Of a DNA stretch of 64,000 bases, positions 53,801-64,000 are shown in pieces. Both the position numbers and the translations under genes were made by a program. How positions within the stretch are numbered: position 1 is the first letter of the stretch; each line of letters starts with the position of its first letter. Origin of the DNA: Meandrina meandrites (lineage: Eukaryota > Cnidaria > Anthozoa > Scleractinia > Meandrinidae); NCBI GenBank assembly GCA_963693305.1, contig OY855913.1:3169001-3233000 (forward strand). Reading direction: 5' to 3'. Under the pieces are notes generated by a model that saw nothing but the letters and a program-made list of their open reading frames with translations, had not been told where the DNA came from and searched no databases.

Positions 53801-56125
53801 ACGAACTGAAGCACTAACTGGAGAGTGTAAGCCAGTATGCATACTTAAAACTTATTTAATAACCAAAAATCATTATATAATAGTTAGCATCATGTATTAC
53901 CTGTTTATTTGCATTCATGAAGAAACCATTCTCTGTGTCCTACAAGATATAAAACATCATTAACATCATACTGACCAAACAATAATACAGTGGAACCCCG
54001 CCTTACGGCCACCTCGTTAATACGGCCACCTCGTTATTACGGCCACTTTTTTTTGTCCTGGTGAAACGCCCATACATTTTCTTATAATAAAACCCCGTTA
54101 ATGCGAAAACCCCGTTAATGCGGCCATTCCATTAATGCGGCCAACGGCCGCATTCTGAAATCCCAAACTATACAATCCTTTATAATATTACCCCGCTAAT
54201 ACGGCCACTCGAACCAAAAACCCATTAATAATTGACCAAACGAAACAAATACAGTACTTGAGAAACAATATTGAATGATATTTTATTCAAAACGCCTGTT
54301 TATCTCTTCGAGCTTTTCTCCTCTTTGTGAACATCTCTTACAGAAAGATTGTCATCAAGGTCCAATAGATTTGTGAGCATTTTGATGTGGCTCTGTTCAA
54401 TTGTGATATGTATCTGTCAAGACGTCACTTGAAGTAGACCAGTCATGAAATTTGACCCTACCCCGTTTATACGGCCACCCCGTTAATACGGCCAAATTTC
54501 CATGGCCCGTTGGTGGCCGTATTAACGGGGTTCCACTGTAATTGTACCCCTTACCACATGTTTTACAAAGGATGGATAATGCATATTACCAACTAAATAA
54601 CTATCAAGTGTCCACAGATGGTGAAGCTGGTTTTAAAAACACTTATCTGCAGGATAGTGTTTATCTAGTGGATTGCATTATTCATTAATCATTATCAATG
54701 AACAGTGATTTAGGGATCCATCATTATATAGAGGGGGCAGGGCGGGTGCAAATGAAGGGAGACCATGCCTAATCCCCAGGTTTGGGGGGCAGGGGTTTAC
54801 ATTGACTGATGCATTGTTCATCCTTTGAACAAGCAGGGCCAGTAGGAATTACAAGCTTATGAGAGCTGCTACACTACTGAAACCCAGACCACTTAACTCA
54901 AAGTCCAAGACTTAGCTTCAACTTATTACCTGCACAATTGTGTCACCAATCTCAAGGGACCGCACGTAAATGCCAGGAATTCTATCTTCCAACATTTTCT
55001 TGATGGCTCCCATGCTGAGTGGGTTACAGCACGAGTCACCTAAAGCAAAACATCATTATTTTAAGTTTATCATTAGACTTGCCACAAATGTGTTGTTCCA
55101 GAAAATATCCATATTCCCCATGGAGTGTTTATTGGTTTAAGGTGGCTTGTAATATGGTTTAGATATTCCCGTCTTTGGTATTTTATTGGAGCTAGACCAA
55201 TAAATAAATGTCGAGGTTAGACAACTTTGTAAAAGATTTACCAATGAACATATTGAAATCACTGTGACGTCAAAATTCATTGCCATGTCAACAACATGAG
55301 TGGTCAAAGATAGCTAATTTTTTACCATTTGAGGCTAATAACTTGGAAACTGCGTGGTAAAAGCTTCCTATTAAATTCCATTTTCATTGATATATTTTTG
55401 TTTAATGGACGAAACAAACTATTTTACAAATATTTTTTAAAAAAATTCTTTAGGTCAGGTCTGGAGCCACCTTACTTATGAAAAAAAAGACGTAGCTCAG
55501 AATTATGCCTACAGAAGTTTTTACAAATTTGCAAAAATGTTCCTTTTGTCTTTATCGAAAAAATATATCAAAACCAAGAACTTTCACCAAAGAATTTTTG
55601 AGTTATTCACCCAAAAAGGTCCTATATAGGGTATCCTTGACCTCATTTGACGTCACAGTGACCTCAAGTTGTTTGTTGGTGAAACTACATAAGTTTGTAT
55701 CAAGAGATTTCCCTGAATGTTATTGGTAACAGTATCTCCAAGTTAAGACCATTTTAGTTGCCATGGTGACTAAAATTTTGGAGCTGGCGACTAAATTGAA
55801 ACAGAAGTCGCCAGCCTGGCGACTAAAATTGAGAAGAAATATTGAAAGTGTGAGCTTTATTTAGCGACTAATATTTTTCACTGGCGACCAAACTTGAGCA
55901 GTCGGTGGCCAAATGGCCACTGAGGAAAAAAAAAAAGGAAAAAAATAAACTTGGAAGGTTGAAATAATTTGTCTCTAGTAAAAATTCGACCAGTTACAAA
56001 CGACAAAGTTATAACAAAATCAGAAGATGAGAGAGATAATACTGTTATTTTCAGTTCACCATCACAAGGAGGACCTCCCTGAAAACCACGTATTTACGTG
56101 ACGGGCGCTTCCTCTTTAAAGATTG

Positions 56126-56161
<36 letters not shown>

Positions 56162-56881
56162 GGCTTAAAAAAGGAAGAATTCAAGACCTTTCCACAGGGG
56201 TGGGGGGAGGTTGTGATACAGAAAAGGGCTAATTAGCGGGAGGGAGCCTTATTTCAAACCAATGGGGTAACAGATAGCAACATGAAGTGGACTTATGGTT
56301 ACTCTTTTGTGGAAATGCGTTACCAAACAGCACAAACATCATAAAGTCCACTTCATGTTACTATCTGGTACCTTGTTTTCTTGTTCACAAATTGCCACGA
56401 TCTACCATGTACACAGGGGAGAGCTTATTAGAGAGTGAGGGCTCAATAGAGCTTTTTCTATATATTGGCTAACTGTTGCTGGGTGCTGCACGAAAGTGAA
56501 AGAAGGTGAGGCGCTGATAATGAAGTTTACAACCTCCAGCTCCAGCTGTTGAAGTCAAAGAGGAGCACAACATTGTGTAACATGCCGAAAAAACAAATGG
56601 TATCTTTCAGAAATTGCCAATTTCACTTGTAACTGATCACTAATTGCTTTCACAAAAGAGACTCTACTGGAAGTGTAAAAGTGCATAGGACAACCTAAAA
56701 TTTGATTATGGTGGTCATAAAAAAATTTTTAACTACGCAATAGTATGTTTCAGGATATTCTGTTAAAGTACCAACCCATTCCATGCCAGATTATTGCAGG
56801 TACTGTTCCATTGCCATCAGCAAAGCAGCAGGTCAAAACCGAAGCTAGAACAACAGCAAAACATAGAAATTGTCGCTCCAT
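47867..56881 (-). CDS. PPT1: Palmitoyl-protein thioesterase 1
   Basis: Eleven exons on the minus strand with GT-AG borders and consistent phases: 56881-56776, 55039-54930, 53939-53901, 53418-53330, 53150-53080, 51038-50951, 50692-50678, 50281-50191, 49841-49743, 49116-49045, 47989-47867. They give 300 aa, against 306 in human. The signal peptide is [20 protein letters not shown]. Then [20 protein letters not shown] (oxyanion region), nucleophile Ser in [52 protein letters not shown], catalytic Asp in [10 protein letters not shown], and catalytic His in [14 protein letters not shown]. The enzyme removes thioester-linked fatty acids from S-acylated proteins in the lysosome. N-glycosylation sequons are present (NGT, NST). 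All triad residues are intact, so it should be active. Confidence 0.97.
48114..48246. mobile_element. Foldback element (TTCGATGGTTTAACATATAA arms)
   Basis: Inverted arms of about 24 bp, TTCGATGGTTTAACATATAA and its complement, around a GCCCCGAAGGGGC inner palindrome. In the last PPT1 intron. Confidence 0.85.
48450..48760. repeat. GGGGCTTATAA-rich repeat with G-tract and (GT)n
   Basis: Contains CCAGTTATAGGCC at one side and GACTTATAACTG at the other, with five or more GGGCTTATAA-like units, a long G-tract (48535-48557) and a GT tract (48638-48658). Probably a decayed TIR element in a PPT1 intron. Confidence 0.6.
48782..48872. mobile_element. Foldback element, diverged copy of 31825
   Basis: AGGCTTGGTTTCCAGCCATT and AACAGCTGGAAATCAAGCC arms with a CCTTGGGAGGAGGATGA core. 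Confidence 0.75.
49281..49322. repeat. (CAGT)n microsatellite
   Basis: About eight CAGT copies in a PPT1 intron, just before the SINE. Confidence 0.9.
49411..49705 (+). mobile_element. tRNA-like SINE, full length
   Basis: Head GTGCAGTGGCCTAATGGTTA (A box) and GTTCAAGCCCTGACTGGGTC (B box region), then a unique body and the tail CCTGATGGGCCACTAGGCTC. Best-preserved plus-oriented copy of the family also seen at 24040. It lies in the PPT1 intron, antisense to the gene. Confidence 0.8.
50678..50692 (-). CDS. PPT1: 15-nt micro-exon of PPT1
   Basis: Fifteen bases (CTGGATTCAAGATTT) between an AACAG acceptor and a GTAAG donor. They supply WIQD plus split codons on both sides, filling exactly the gap between AYV of the previous exon and LVQAEYWHD of the next. 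Without it the phase still holds but five residues are lost. Confidence 0.85.
50834..50870. repeat. (GT)n plus G-tract
   Basis: Short GTGTGTGT run followed by GGGGGGGG in a PPT1 intron. Confidence 0.85.
51620..52200. mobile_element. Possible TIR element (TTATTATATGGCCA ends)
   Basis: TTTATTATATGGCCA at 51632 and TGGCCATATAATAAA at 52176 are inverted. The interior has CATCTAGACCGG repeats near 51715-51740. Boundaries are uncertain because CTGTATGGG also occurs outside both ends in direct orientation. Confidence 0.5.
52192..52329. mobile_element. Foldback element (CTTATTAACC arms)
   Basis: CTTATTAACCAAGC..GGTCTGTATGGGAGAATCTT pairs with AAGATTCTCCCATACAGACC..GCTCGGTTAATAAG. It is partly included in the exact tandem duplication that follows. 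Confidence 0.75.
52270..52543. repeat. Exact tandem duplication, 2 x 137 bp
   Basis: 52270-52406 and 52407-52543 read identically, starting CTGTAATCACGACCTCAATC and ending TTTTTTCAAGCTCTT. It is recent or an assembly artefact. In a PPT1 intron. Confidence 0.95.
52804..52990. mobile_element. Foldback element (about 185 bp)
   Basis: CATCTTTCAACATGCTAAGC and AATCCACCAATCACA are mirrored by TGTGATTGGTGGATT and GTTTAGCATGTCGAAAGATG. Confidence 0.8.
53988..54538. mobile_element. Non-autonomous pogo/Tigger-type (Tc1/mariner) element, 551 bp
   Basis: Ends CAGTGGAACCCCG and CGGGGTTCCACTG flanked by TA, with many CCCCGTTAATACGGCCA-type subterminal repeats at both sides. This is the classic pattern of pogo-group elements. 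No transposase. In a PPT1 intron. Confidence 0.85.
55130..55740. mobile_element. Large foldback region (AAGGTGGCT ends)
   Basis: TTAAGGTGGCT at 55138 is inverted as AGCCACCTTA at 55465. CACTGTGACGTCAAAATTCATTG at about 55260 is inverted as GACGTCACAGTG at about 55650. Probably two overlapping non-autonomous elements in PPT1 intron 1. Confidence 0.6.
55745..55935. mobile_element. GGCGACTAAA-type repeat, copy 1
   Basis: About 190 bp from GTTGCCATGGTGACTAAAAT to GGCCAAATGGCCACTGAGGA, with several GGCGAC(T/C)AAA units. It is found inverted at 61275-61475. Confidence 0.85.
56266..56374. mobile_element. Foldback element
   Basis: AACAGATAGCAACATGAAGTG and GACTTATG arms are mirrored by CATAAAGTC and CACTTCATGTTACTATCTG. 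Confidence 0.8.
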
Positions 56882-57028
56882 ATTTCTACAGGAAGAAACT
56901 GAGAAATAAAGTCGAAAAAGCACGTGACCTTCGGCAGCCAAACTAGTTCCCAAGCTCCTGCAGGTCAACTATTTTTGGCGCGCACGCTCGCGAGCTCTTC
57001 TGGGATCGTATGTGCGGAAAAGTTCAAA
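56882..57028. promoter_or_regulatory. Probable PPT1 promoter, possibly bidirectional
   Basis: Short stretch upstream of the PPT1 ATG, more CpG-rich than its surroundings (GGCGCGCACGCTCGCGAGC). No TATA box on the minus strand. A strong splice donor downstream on the other strand (57310) suggests divergent transcription. Confidence 0.4.
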
Positions 57029-57310
57029 ATGGCGGCAGTTCCCCTTATAAACTGCCTCTTTAGTGCTTTGGAAACCGACAATACTAAGCTTATATAGTGC
57101 AGGATTTATATTTCGTCCAGAGCTACATCCTTTAATGATCGCGCAGATCTCTGCAGGGCTGCAACAAGCCGAGCAAGAGAGGAACGTTTTCCATGAAATG
57201 CACGAAGAAAAATTGTACTCAGCTGCTTTTCCGTTGTCCAATGAAGGAGATCTCCCTAGCTGGTGTTTGCACAACATATTCGGGATCAGTAATGCAGCAT
57301 TTTAAACACA
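57029..57310 (+). ncRNA. Possible first exon of a divergent transcript, product unknown
   Basis: An ATG in a good context at 57029 (MAAVPLINCLFSALETDN) stops after 22 codons. A different frame is open from about 57063 to 57304. A strong donor (CACAG then GTACGTA) follows at 57310. No frame is open across the whole segment to the donor from an ATG with known homology, so it may be a non-coding exon or an untranslated leader. Confidence 0.25.
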
Positions 57311-57529
57311 GGTACGTATATCTTGCGCGAAACAGCATCTTGGTGGGGAAATATATTTAGTAATGACTAATGAGGCCCTGCCAGGGAAGAGGTGGTGGTG
57401 GGGGTGGAAAGAAGTGGCTGTCCTGTCACTATTATTTTTTTGTATTACTTTATGCTCGTTGTCACAAATTGAAAGAATTGTCAGAATTCACCTTATACCA
57501 AAATGGCCGAAAATACACTATTCTTCTGC

Positions 57530-57725
57530 CTGTTCGCCATTTTCACGATCCCATAATACACTTTGTTTCCCCCCCCCCCCCCCAAATTTTTGCAAAAGCA
57601 TTGTTTTCAATTTCTCTAGGGACAATTGTATGTCATTGTAAATCCCTGGAGAAATAGAAAACAATGCTTATGCAAAAATTTTTGGGGGTAAACAAGGTGT
57701 ATAATGGGAACGGTGAAAACAGCGA
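57530..57725. mobile_element. Foldback element
   Basis: TTCACGATCCCATAATACAC, a C-tract and AAATTTTTGCAAAAGCATTG are mirrored by CAATGCTTATGCAAAAATTT and GTGTATAATGGGAACGGTGA. Confidence 0.8.
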
Positions 57726-57894
57726 ATATGAAATTGGCCCTCTTTGCCTCGTTTCAAGCCAAAGATTCTTTTGTTCTGCAGATGCGATCAAGGCAATGAG
57801 GGCCAATTAACATGAAGACAAAAGAATATTGTATTATCTGTCATTTTGGAATAAGGTGTACGAGTTGTCATGACTTAAATTTGTGCTTTTGCTA

Positions 57895-58250
57895 AGGTTA
57901 CGCCCACACTTAGCCAGATAAATTGGAAAACGGGAAGTTTGCAGTTAAAAATTTTCATTCACACTATCATTTTCTTGTTTCGCTGTCCACACAGAAACAC
58001 TGCTCCAGCCCTAAAATGCTGAATGCGTGAAAGAGTATGCGCACATTACTCGAGCCCACACTCTATTTGTGGCCTCAGCATTTTCAAGAAAGTTCTGTTC
58101 TTGCCGTCCACACTAACACACCCAGTCAACATTTTAATTTTTTTCACTCTGGAAAGCATTTTTAAATAGTTCCCATATGGAAGGCCATCTGGACAAAAAA
58201 GTTACATTTTCAAATTTATCTGGCTTTATTTAAGTGTGGACATAGCCCAG
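57895..58250. mobile_element. TIR element (GCCCACACTTA ends)
   Basis: CGCCCACACTTAGCCAGATAAATT at the left is inverted as AAATTTATCTGGC..TAAGTGTGGACATAGCC at the right. The interior again has CACAC- and TGTGG-type half sites. No coding capacity. Confidence 0.75.
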
Positions 58251-58434
58251 CAAGTTTTTTGATGGTCATTATAACTTGTCTGAATTTTTGAAAGTTTGTT
58301 GGCTTTAGTAATAAAGATGTTGTTTCCCAGGTTCAATAAAATTAGTTAGCTGACGAAAGTTCATGGTTCCTTCAATTTGAAGCCATGTGTAAGCGCTAGT
58401 AATCATGCAAAAAAAAAGACATGAAATAATATGC

Positions 58435-61050
58435 CTCATGATTCTTTTATTATTTTGACAGATTCTGTTTACATTAAACTATTTACAAACTAAGATGACC
58501 AAAAGCCTGTAAATCGTTTGCTTTTCTCAAGTTCTGTCCAAGCCAAATATATGCACAGCAGTGGATTTACACACCATTAGTCATCTTTTACATCAATCAA
58601 ATTGATCTAAAACCATACATAGATTTCATCAGCATTGCTTTGTATAAGGTCATGTTAACAAGGCACAGTTGTAACATATTTCTATTTCTCATTTGATTTC
58701 TTTTCCTGTTTCTTATTTTATTTATATAGCTTGATACAAACACTTGATTGAGTTTGGGAGAAATTGAAAGGCCCCAACCTCCAAACCAAAACCTATTAAA
58801 AACCCCAACCTGGCATAATCCCTGACCCAACCCATTTTCCCCAGATCTACTGTAAACCCTTACCCCTTCCCCACCCGACGTTATCCCTACCCCTTGACCC
58901 AAAAATTCCAATTCAAACACCTGACCCAAAATCCCAACTCTCACCCAAACCCCAAACTATGATTGTTGCCCAAATATGAACCCCAAACCAAACCCTTTAT
59001 CTGCATCTCAAAACCAAACCCACACTTACTCAAGCCCAGCAGAACCAAACCCTTTATCTGCATCTCAAACAGAAAACCCACACTCACTCAAGCCCAGCCA
59101 AACCCTTTAACCACATCTCAGACCTAACCCAAACACACTCAAGCCCAAACCCCAAACCAAGACCCAACTCGTGTTGACCCAAAGCCACAACTCAGTTCTC
59201 CCAAACTTCATTCCCATGTTTGTATCCAGCGAATATCTTAAAACACATTTGAGTGTTGAACTTCTTTTGTTATATAAGTTAATAACTGGAAATAAACTTA
59301 TTAAAATCTGACTACACTAGCACGGACATTTAGTGTGAAGAGTTTGAGCCAGCAGATGTGTCTATCATAATAATCTGGAACCTTGCAAATATAAAACACT
59401 GAGGAGCTGTGCTACGCCAGATACGAAAAACCACTACCATGGTGGAAACGTATTCCTCATCTAATGCAGCAGCACAAGACCCCGAGGAAAGGGTACAACT
59501 AAACAGGTCTAGGCATTTTACATGCAATTATTTACAAATTAAAGCTGTTCAAACAAAAATGTAATAAAATAGAATATAGCAAGCAAAGACTTAGACTGAC
59601 TGACCTAGAATGACTAAATTCTCTTGCCAAACGCCTAGTCAATAATCCATGAACATCCCACGACAACCTGCAAGCCTCTCAATCATGCTGTCAGAATATT
59701 AACTAACTAGTATTCATGTAACTCAATTATCAGAAATTACATATTTTGGCAGGAAATCTAGTAACAGCCAATTATTTGAGCTTTGAGTAGCTCTATCCTA
59801 CATGTACGAGGCCGTACCTTACGAACACATTGAAACTTGATGAACTATTTAATGCGGAGTTGAATTTTAGATAAAACTTGCATTATATGTCAGAAGAGTT
59901 TTAATTTGGCTTAGACAGATCTCAATAACTATTTGAATTTGTTTCATCTGAACTTAGGAACACCAGGAACTCTCCATGCATTACCAATTTATTAGTACGT
60001 TAGTTGCCATTTAAAGATATGCGTTAGGATCAGGTCAGCTTTAATGATAAGCAAATGAAGCTTAAAAAGAAGAATTCATGATGTCCCAAGTTCAAATTGT
60101 CCGATACGGTTACTTGTTCGAAGTTTGAAAATCCCAGGTCAAATGTTTTAAAAGAATTTTACTAATTATTGAATTGCAATTTAAAATTCAAGTCCGACAT
60201 ATTCTCAGGTTCCAACAGAAATCAAAGTCAACTTCAGTCCGTTTCAGTCTTGTCCATGTTTGGCAACAAGCTCACAAGTGTCCTGTTTTTTTCTTCTGCA
60301 GGGTAATCTAATCACATTTAATACTTGGGTTTAAACATTTAATGAAATTTCTGAATAAAAAAAGACTTTATTCAAGCTATCGGAATTTTAAAATGAAACC
60401 TTTTTAAGCTATCATTTGTGAAAAATAGCTTAAAAGATATTCGTTTTTAAAATTAGTAGCTTTCAATGGAAGCTATTTAAATTTTTAAATGATCGCTTAA
60501 AAGCAATTATTTAAAATTGTAAATAGCTTTCAAATTGTCTTTCAAATTAGCTTTTATTTGTAAACAATAGCATGCAGTTATTGTTTCTGTAATAAAAGTT
60601 TTCTTGGCTCATAGATATTATTCAGAAATTTCATTTGATGTTTTGATCCGAGTATCTATGCGATCAGATTAGCTACTAAGAAAAAGAACAAGACGTTAGA
60701 ACTTGTAGTCAAGCCTAGACAAGACCAAACAGATGTCATTGACCTTGATATCTGCTGGAACCAAAGAATACTTTTAAAAGCAAACCAATTGAAAGAAAAG
60801 AAATATTAAAATACTGAATCAGTCATTTTGAACTCCTTTTAAAATTATTTCTTTTGTACAATAATGCCAATATTTATGTCAATTGACACCTTGGTTTGCG
60901 CAAGGTTTTTGAATGTAAAAGTTCTATGTTTATATAACAGCACCCAAAGGGTCGATAATGTCATTAATCTAGAGACTTATCCAACACTGTAATTCCAACA
61001 GTCCTCTGGAGCACTGAACATTTCCATCTTTTGACTTCTTTAACTGCAAC
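58435..61050 (-). other. Possible 3' UTR of an unidentified minus-strand gene
   Basis: Between a minus-strand AATAAAAGAATCAT signal at about 58443 and the candidate stop codon at 61051. No coding exon is seen inside. The C-rich block at 58770-59200 is listed separately. Confidence 0.3.
58770..59200. repeat. C-rich, strand-asymmetric tract with about 53-bp tandem repeat
   Basis: CCCAACC- and CCCAAACC-type motifs dominate, with hardly any G. Within it, AACCCTTTATCTGCATCTCA through CACTCAAGCCCAGC recurs three times (about 58990, 59045, 59097). Confidence 0.75.
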
Positions 61051-61123
61051 TCAGATTTTAACTTGATCTCTTATCACATCAAATTGAGCTCGTGGTCTGC
61101 CCTTGAACTCTTCAACACTGGTT
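61051..61123 (-). CDS. Candidate terminal coding exon of an unidentified gene
   Basis: After a strong acceptor (T-rich tract, then TTCAG) the minus strand reads TSVEEFKGRPRAQFDVIR then DQVKI and TGA. The incoming phase needs two bases from the previous exon, which I could not place; the gene would begin to the right, possibly outside the window. Not recognised. Confidence 0.3.
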
Positions 61124-61274
61124 CTGAATAAAAAAAAAAAGAAAATAGTTTTGATTTTGCATGTAAAATTTCAAGTTTATGAGTTTATGATTACTTATTA
61201 ATCATAATACTAATGGTCAACGTGGTCAAGATAAAACTGTGCTCACACAACTCCACCTCAACCCTCCAAGTTTA

Positions 61275-61475
61275 TTTTTTCCTTAGTGGCCATTTGGCCA
61301 CCGACTGCTCAAGTTTGGTTACCAGTGAAAAATTCTAGTCGCTAAATTAAGCTCACACTTTCAAGCCTTCTTCTTAATTTGAGTCGCCAGGCTGGTGACT
61401 TTGGTTCCAATTTAGTCGCCAGCTCCAAAATTTTAGTCGCCATGGCAACTGAAATGGTCTTAACTTGGAGGGTTC
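61275..61475. mobile_element. GGCGACTAAA-type repeat, copy 2 (inverted)
   Basis: Reverse complement of 55745-55935 with about 10 percent mismatch by eye, from CCTTAGTGGCCATTTGGCCA to GTCGCCATGGCAACTGAAAT. Confidence 0.85.
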
Positions 61476-64000
61476 ACCTAAAGATATGCAGTTGGCTGCT
61501 CTCAAATGGAAGAGCACTGCACTGGTATTGCAGAGGTAATGGTTCTGAGTCCTGTTCAAGCCTTTAGAATTGTAAACACAGTGTCTCTCAATTAAGGAAC
61601 AATAAATTTATTGAAGCCATTTGATAACATTTTTCGTACCTTGATAGAAAGTTTTCCTCTTCCCATCAGGTAGATCTGACTGGTATGTTGTGTTCAATCA
61701 TCTCGTGCCTGCTGATGATGGCAAAAGTGGACTGTGGTCAGCTTGACGACAGGTACAAGTTGCCACTGGATGGTCACTATTATGCAGGCATTACGGTCAA
61801 CTGTGTAAAACTAAATTAAAAAACATAATAGCTAGTGTTTTAGATGTTAGATAAAACTGTTTCAAGAGTTTTCCGAGGAGCTGATAATAAAGCATTGGAA
61901 ACGATTTTTCATTGCTAAAGACTCCTGGCTAATCCTTGTTTACCTCAGGTGAAAAAACAACTCTTGCTAATGACAGACACCCAAGGGGCGGGGCCGAGTG
62001 CCATGTTATGAAGGTGTCTTTATTAAGGGTGATTTACATGGTATGACTTTCTTGCATGCGACAAGCTTACAACGGGCCTGCAACATGACTTAGGACCATT
62101 TACATGTGTGCGTGTCTGTGGTAAGGATGCGGTAGTCATGATGCAATTAACGTTGTAGTCATGGCATGTTGTAGTGATGGTATAAGCTTGTCGACTTAGT
62201 GACCTGTCTGCAACATTGGGGTGTCTTTAGTAAGTTTTGGTTCACTTTTCAATCCACTGAATGAAACTCCAAAAAAGATCTTTACATCCAGTGATCAAAA
62301 AAACTATTTAGACACTATTTAATTACCTTAAAAATGCATGGGAACTTGCTTCTACTGTAATTCACATGTTGTGTGAATGTCCTGTGAATGTCCAACATGA
62401 CTGCTCTGGGATGTAGAGTCTGTAAGGCACTGACTCATCTCACTATTTAGGGTGCATGCGTAGTTCAGGTAAAGTCCACAAGGCACTGTTTGAATTGTCC
62501 GTTATGCACGACTTGGCTTTCTGATTCGGATGTACACGACTGTAGATCAGGTAAAGCTTCTTGTCCAACACCTCTGATCAGCTCAGTAATTGGGATGTAG
62601 AATCCTTGTCTGTTCTTTGGTTGGCTGTCCAGTGTGACTGCAGTATGGGTTTTATACTTTTTCATGGTACCCAAGCAAACTTTTCTGCTGCGGATGGGCA
62701 CTAAAGGACAAGAACTTTTTACAGCATGCATTAATAATATCAACCTTTACGATCATACGACAAAAATATCCAATACAAAAAGAAATCTTAACACTTTTGT
62801 ATGTAAATTGGAAATTATTTAAAGAATTCAAGAGGAACATCTTACAGTTCACTTTGGAATTGAAAACCCAAGAGAAAATTTTGTACTGATCTAATCTGAA
62901 CGATTTATTTTGGGGAGTGCAATGTGTCATAATTTTATTGATCATTTCTTGACAAAATACTCAATCTGCAAGCAGAGTCTGCTTCGATCTTTTTTAGAAA
63001 AGTTCTTCTCAATTAAATGAATTAAATTTGTTGTTGACCTAACTACCACGAGCTTTTACTACATCTTGCTCAGTGACATTGCAGCTGACATTGCAAAGAT
63101 CATGGGTTTGAATCCCATATTGGAGCCAAATTTCATTGGCTTCCTCCTTGCTTTACTTGTAATTTGACTCCCATTGTTTTGACACAAATATGTTATCCTC
63201 TTTTCATAATGTTGGAAAACTCAACATCAGTTTTCAAACTTGATTCTTTCAATAGGGAAGGAAAATAAAACTATATAGTTCCTGAGCACTCAGAGGTCAT
63301 CTGCACAACTCTGAGAGAGATTCATCATGGGTTTGAATCCCATTGAAGCCTGAATCTTAAAGGATTGATCTCCTTTTAAATACCAAAAATTGCTCTTTCA
63401 TACTCCCTATCTCATCGAAGTTAATCCATTGTACTGAAAGTATGTGAATCTCCATGTGAAATCTGCTTGCGAGAGGTCTGCAAATTGTGGGAAGTCAGCA
63501 AGGTCTGGGTCAGTCAACAGCTTTGGTAGCAGAGCAGAGCTGCTTGGTGTTGGCCAGTTCTGCTACACCAGTTTAGTTATGACTTTGGCTCATATTTCAG
63601 TGGCACTAATGCATCAACCCCTGGATGGCTGGTAGAGGTGTGCTGTAATCTGTATAGCTGATTAACTGTAACAGTTGTCAGATGGCATTTCAAGGTTAAT
63701 GTTCCATATTAGACTTACTCTTAACATCAGCACTTCTACAAAATTGTTGTGTAATTTCACTTCATCAAAACACGATTAAACCATCTCCTTTTCATTATAC
63801 ACCATGCACTGTAATTTAGTGTGTAAAGAGACAGTCAATTCACTCGTCATCATGCTGTTATTGTTTTTACACTGCTCAGTGTTGATTATTTTGTTCTTGA
63901 TAGACAATGAACTTGTTTGCATCATTTATATGTCTTTGTTGGCAGGCTACATGTTTGCCGTTGTCTTGTCATACTACACCTGTTTGGCAAGAATGGCTCA
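61476..64000. other. Intergenic or intronic DNA; no firm gene
   Basis: AT-rich with scattered short frames. A possible plus exon at 61672-61751 has good borders (CCCATCAG before, GACAG then GTACAAG after), but its reading frames end quickly or show no family. A minus frame at 62712-62468 has a good acceptor but no recognised product. The right 1.3 kb contains no clear exon. Confidence 0.4.

Noticed and set aside
61672..61751. Possible plus exon with DWYVVFNHLVP, vaguely DNase II-like
   Set aside because: Good splice borders, but the frame stops within 25 codons and no other DNase II motif is nearby.
62468..62712. Minus-strand frame beginning after a good acceptor (PIRSRKVCLGTMKKYKTH)
   Set aside because: No donor that joins in phase to the exon at 61123 and no recognised family; kept only as a possibility.

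Overview
The window is nuclear DNA from an animal and is AT-rich. Genes are split into short exons with GT-AG introns and the spaces between them are full of small foldback repeats. The protein set (a type II ferlin, IFT52, PPT1, a secretory-type aldo/keto reductase), the intron-rich layout and the kinds of short repeats present suggest an anthozoan cnidarian, most likely a stony coral. The organism assignment is inference. The four named gene calls rest on reading the exons directly, with splice sites and phase checked by hand.

Layout. (1) 1-9782, minus strand: the 5' part of an otoferlin-like ferlin gene, 18 coding exons, running off the left edge inside the third C2 domain. (2) 9783-20448: no intact gene. 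It holds a non-LTR retrotransposon tail, a 2.36-kb element bounded by TTAA, a decayed PIF/Harbinger transposon (Myb/SANT-like ORF and DDE transposase fragment) and a 1.18-kb tandem duplication across it, then a tRNA-like SINE composite. (3) 20449-21021, plus: an intronless 190-codon ORF of unknown function, followed by a cluster of palindromic elements. (4) 23100-34569, plus: a complete 15-exon IFT52 gene (452 aa), a core subunit of intraflagellar transport complex B. (5) 35836-40683: a 4.85-kb insertion with about 110-bp terminal inverted repeats and a 10-bp target duplication. It carries a broken RecQ-type helicase fragment and oppositely oriented ATCG-type arrays, and is the most unusual object in the window. 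(6) 42782-44784, plus: a two-exon aldo/keto reductase with an N-terminal signal peptide. (7) 47867-56881, minus: a complete 11-exon palmitoyl-protein thioesterase 1 gene (300 aa) including a 15-nt micro-exon; an unrecognised transcript may start divergently just beyond it. (8) 57300-64000: mostly repeats and non-coding DNA, with one candidate terminal exon of a minus-strand gene at 61051-61123.

The genes do not form an operon or an obvious pathway. Otoferlin (Ca2+-triggered membrane fusion), IFT52 (cilium assembly) and PPT1 (lysosomal depalmitoylation) are ordinary conserved animal genes that happen to be neighbours. Most of the remaining sequence is transposable-element debris, much of it non-autonomous foldback elements sitting in introns.
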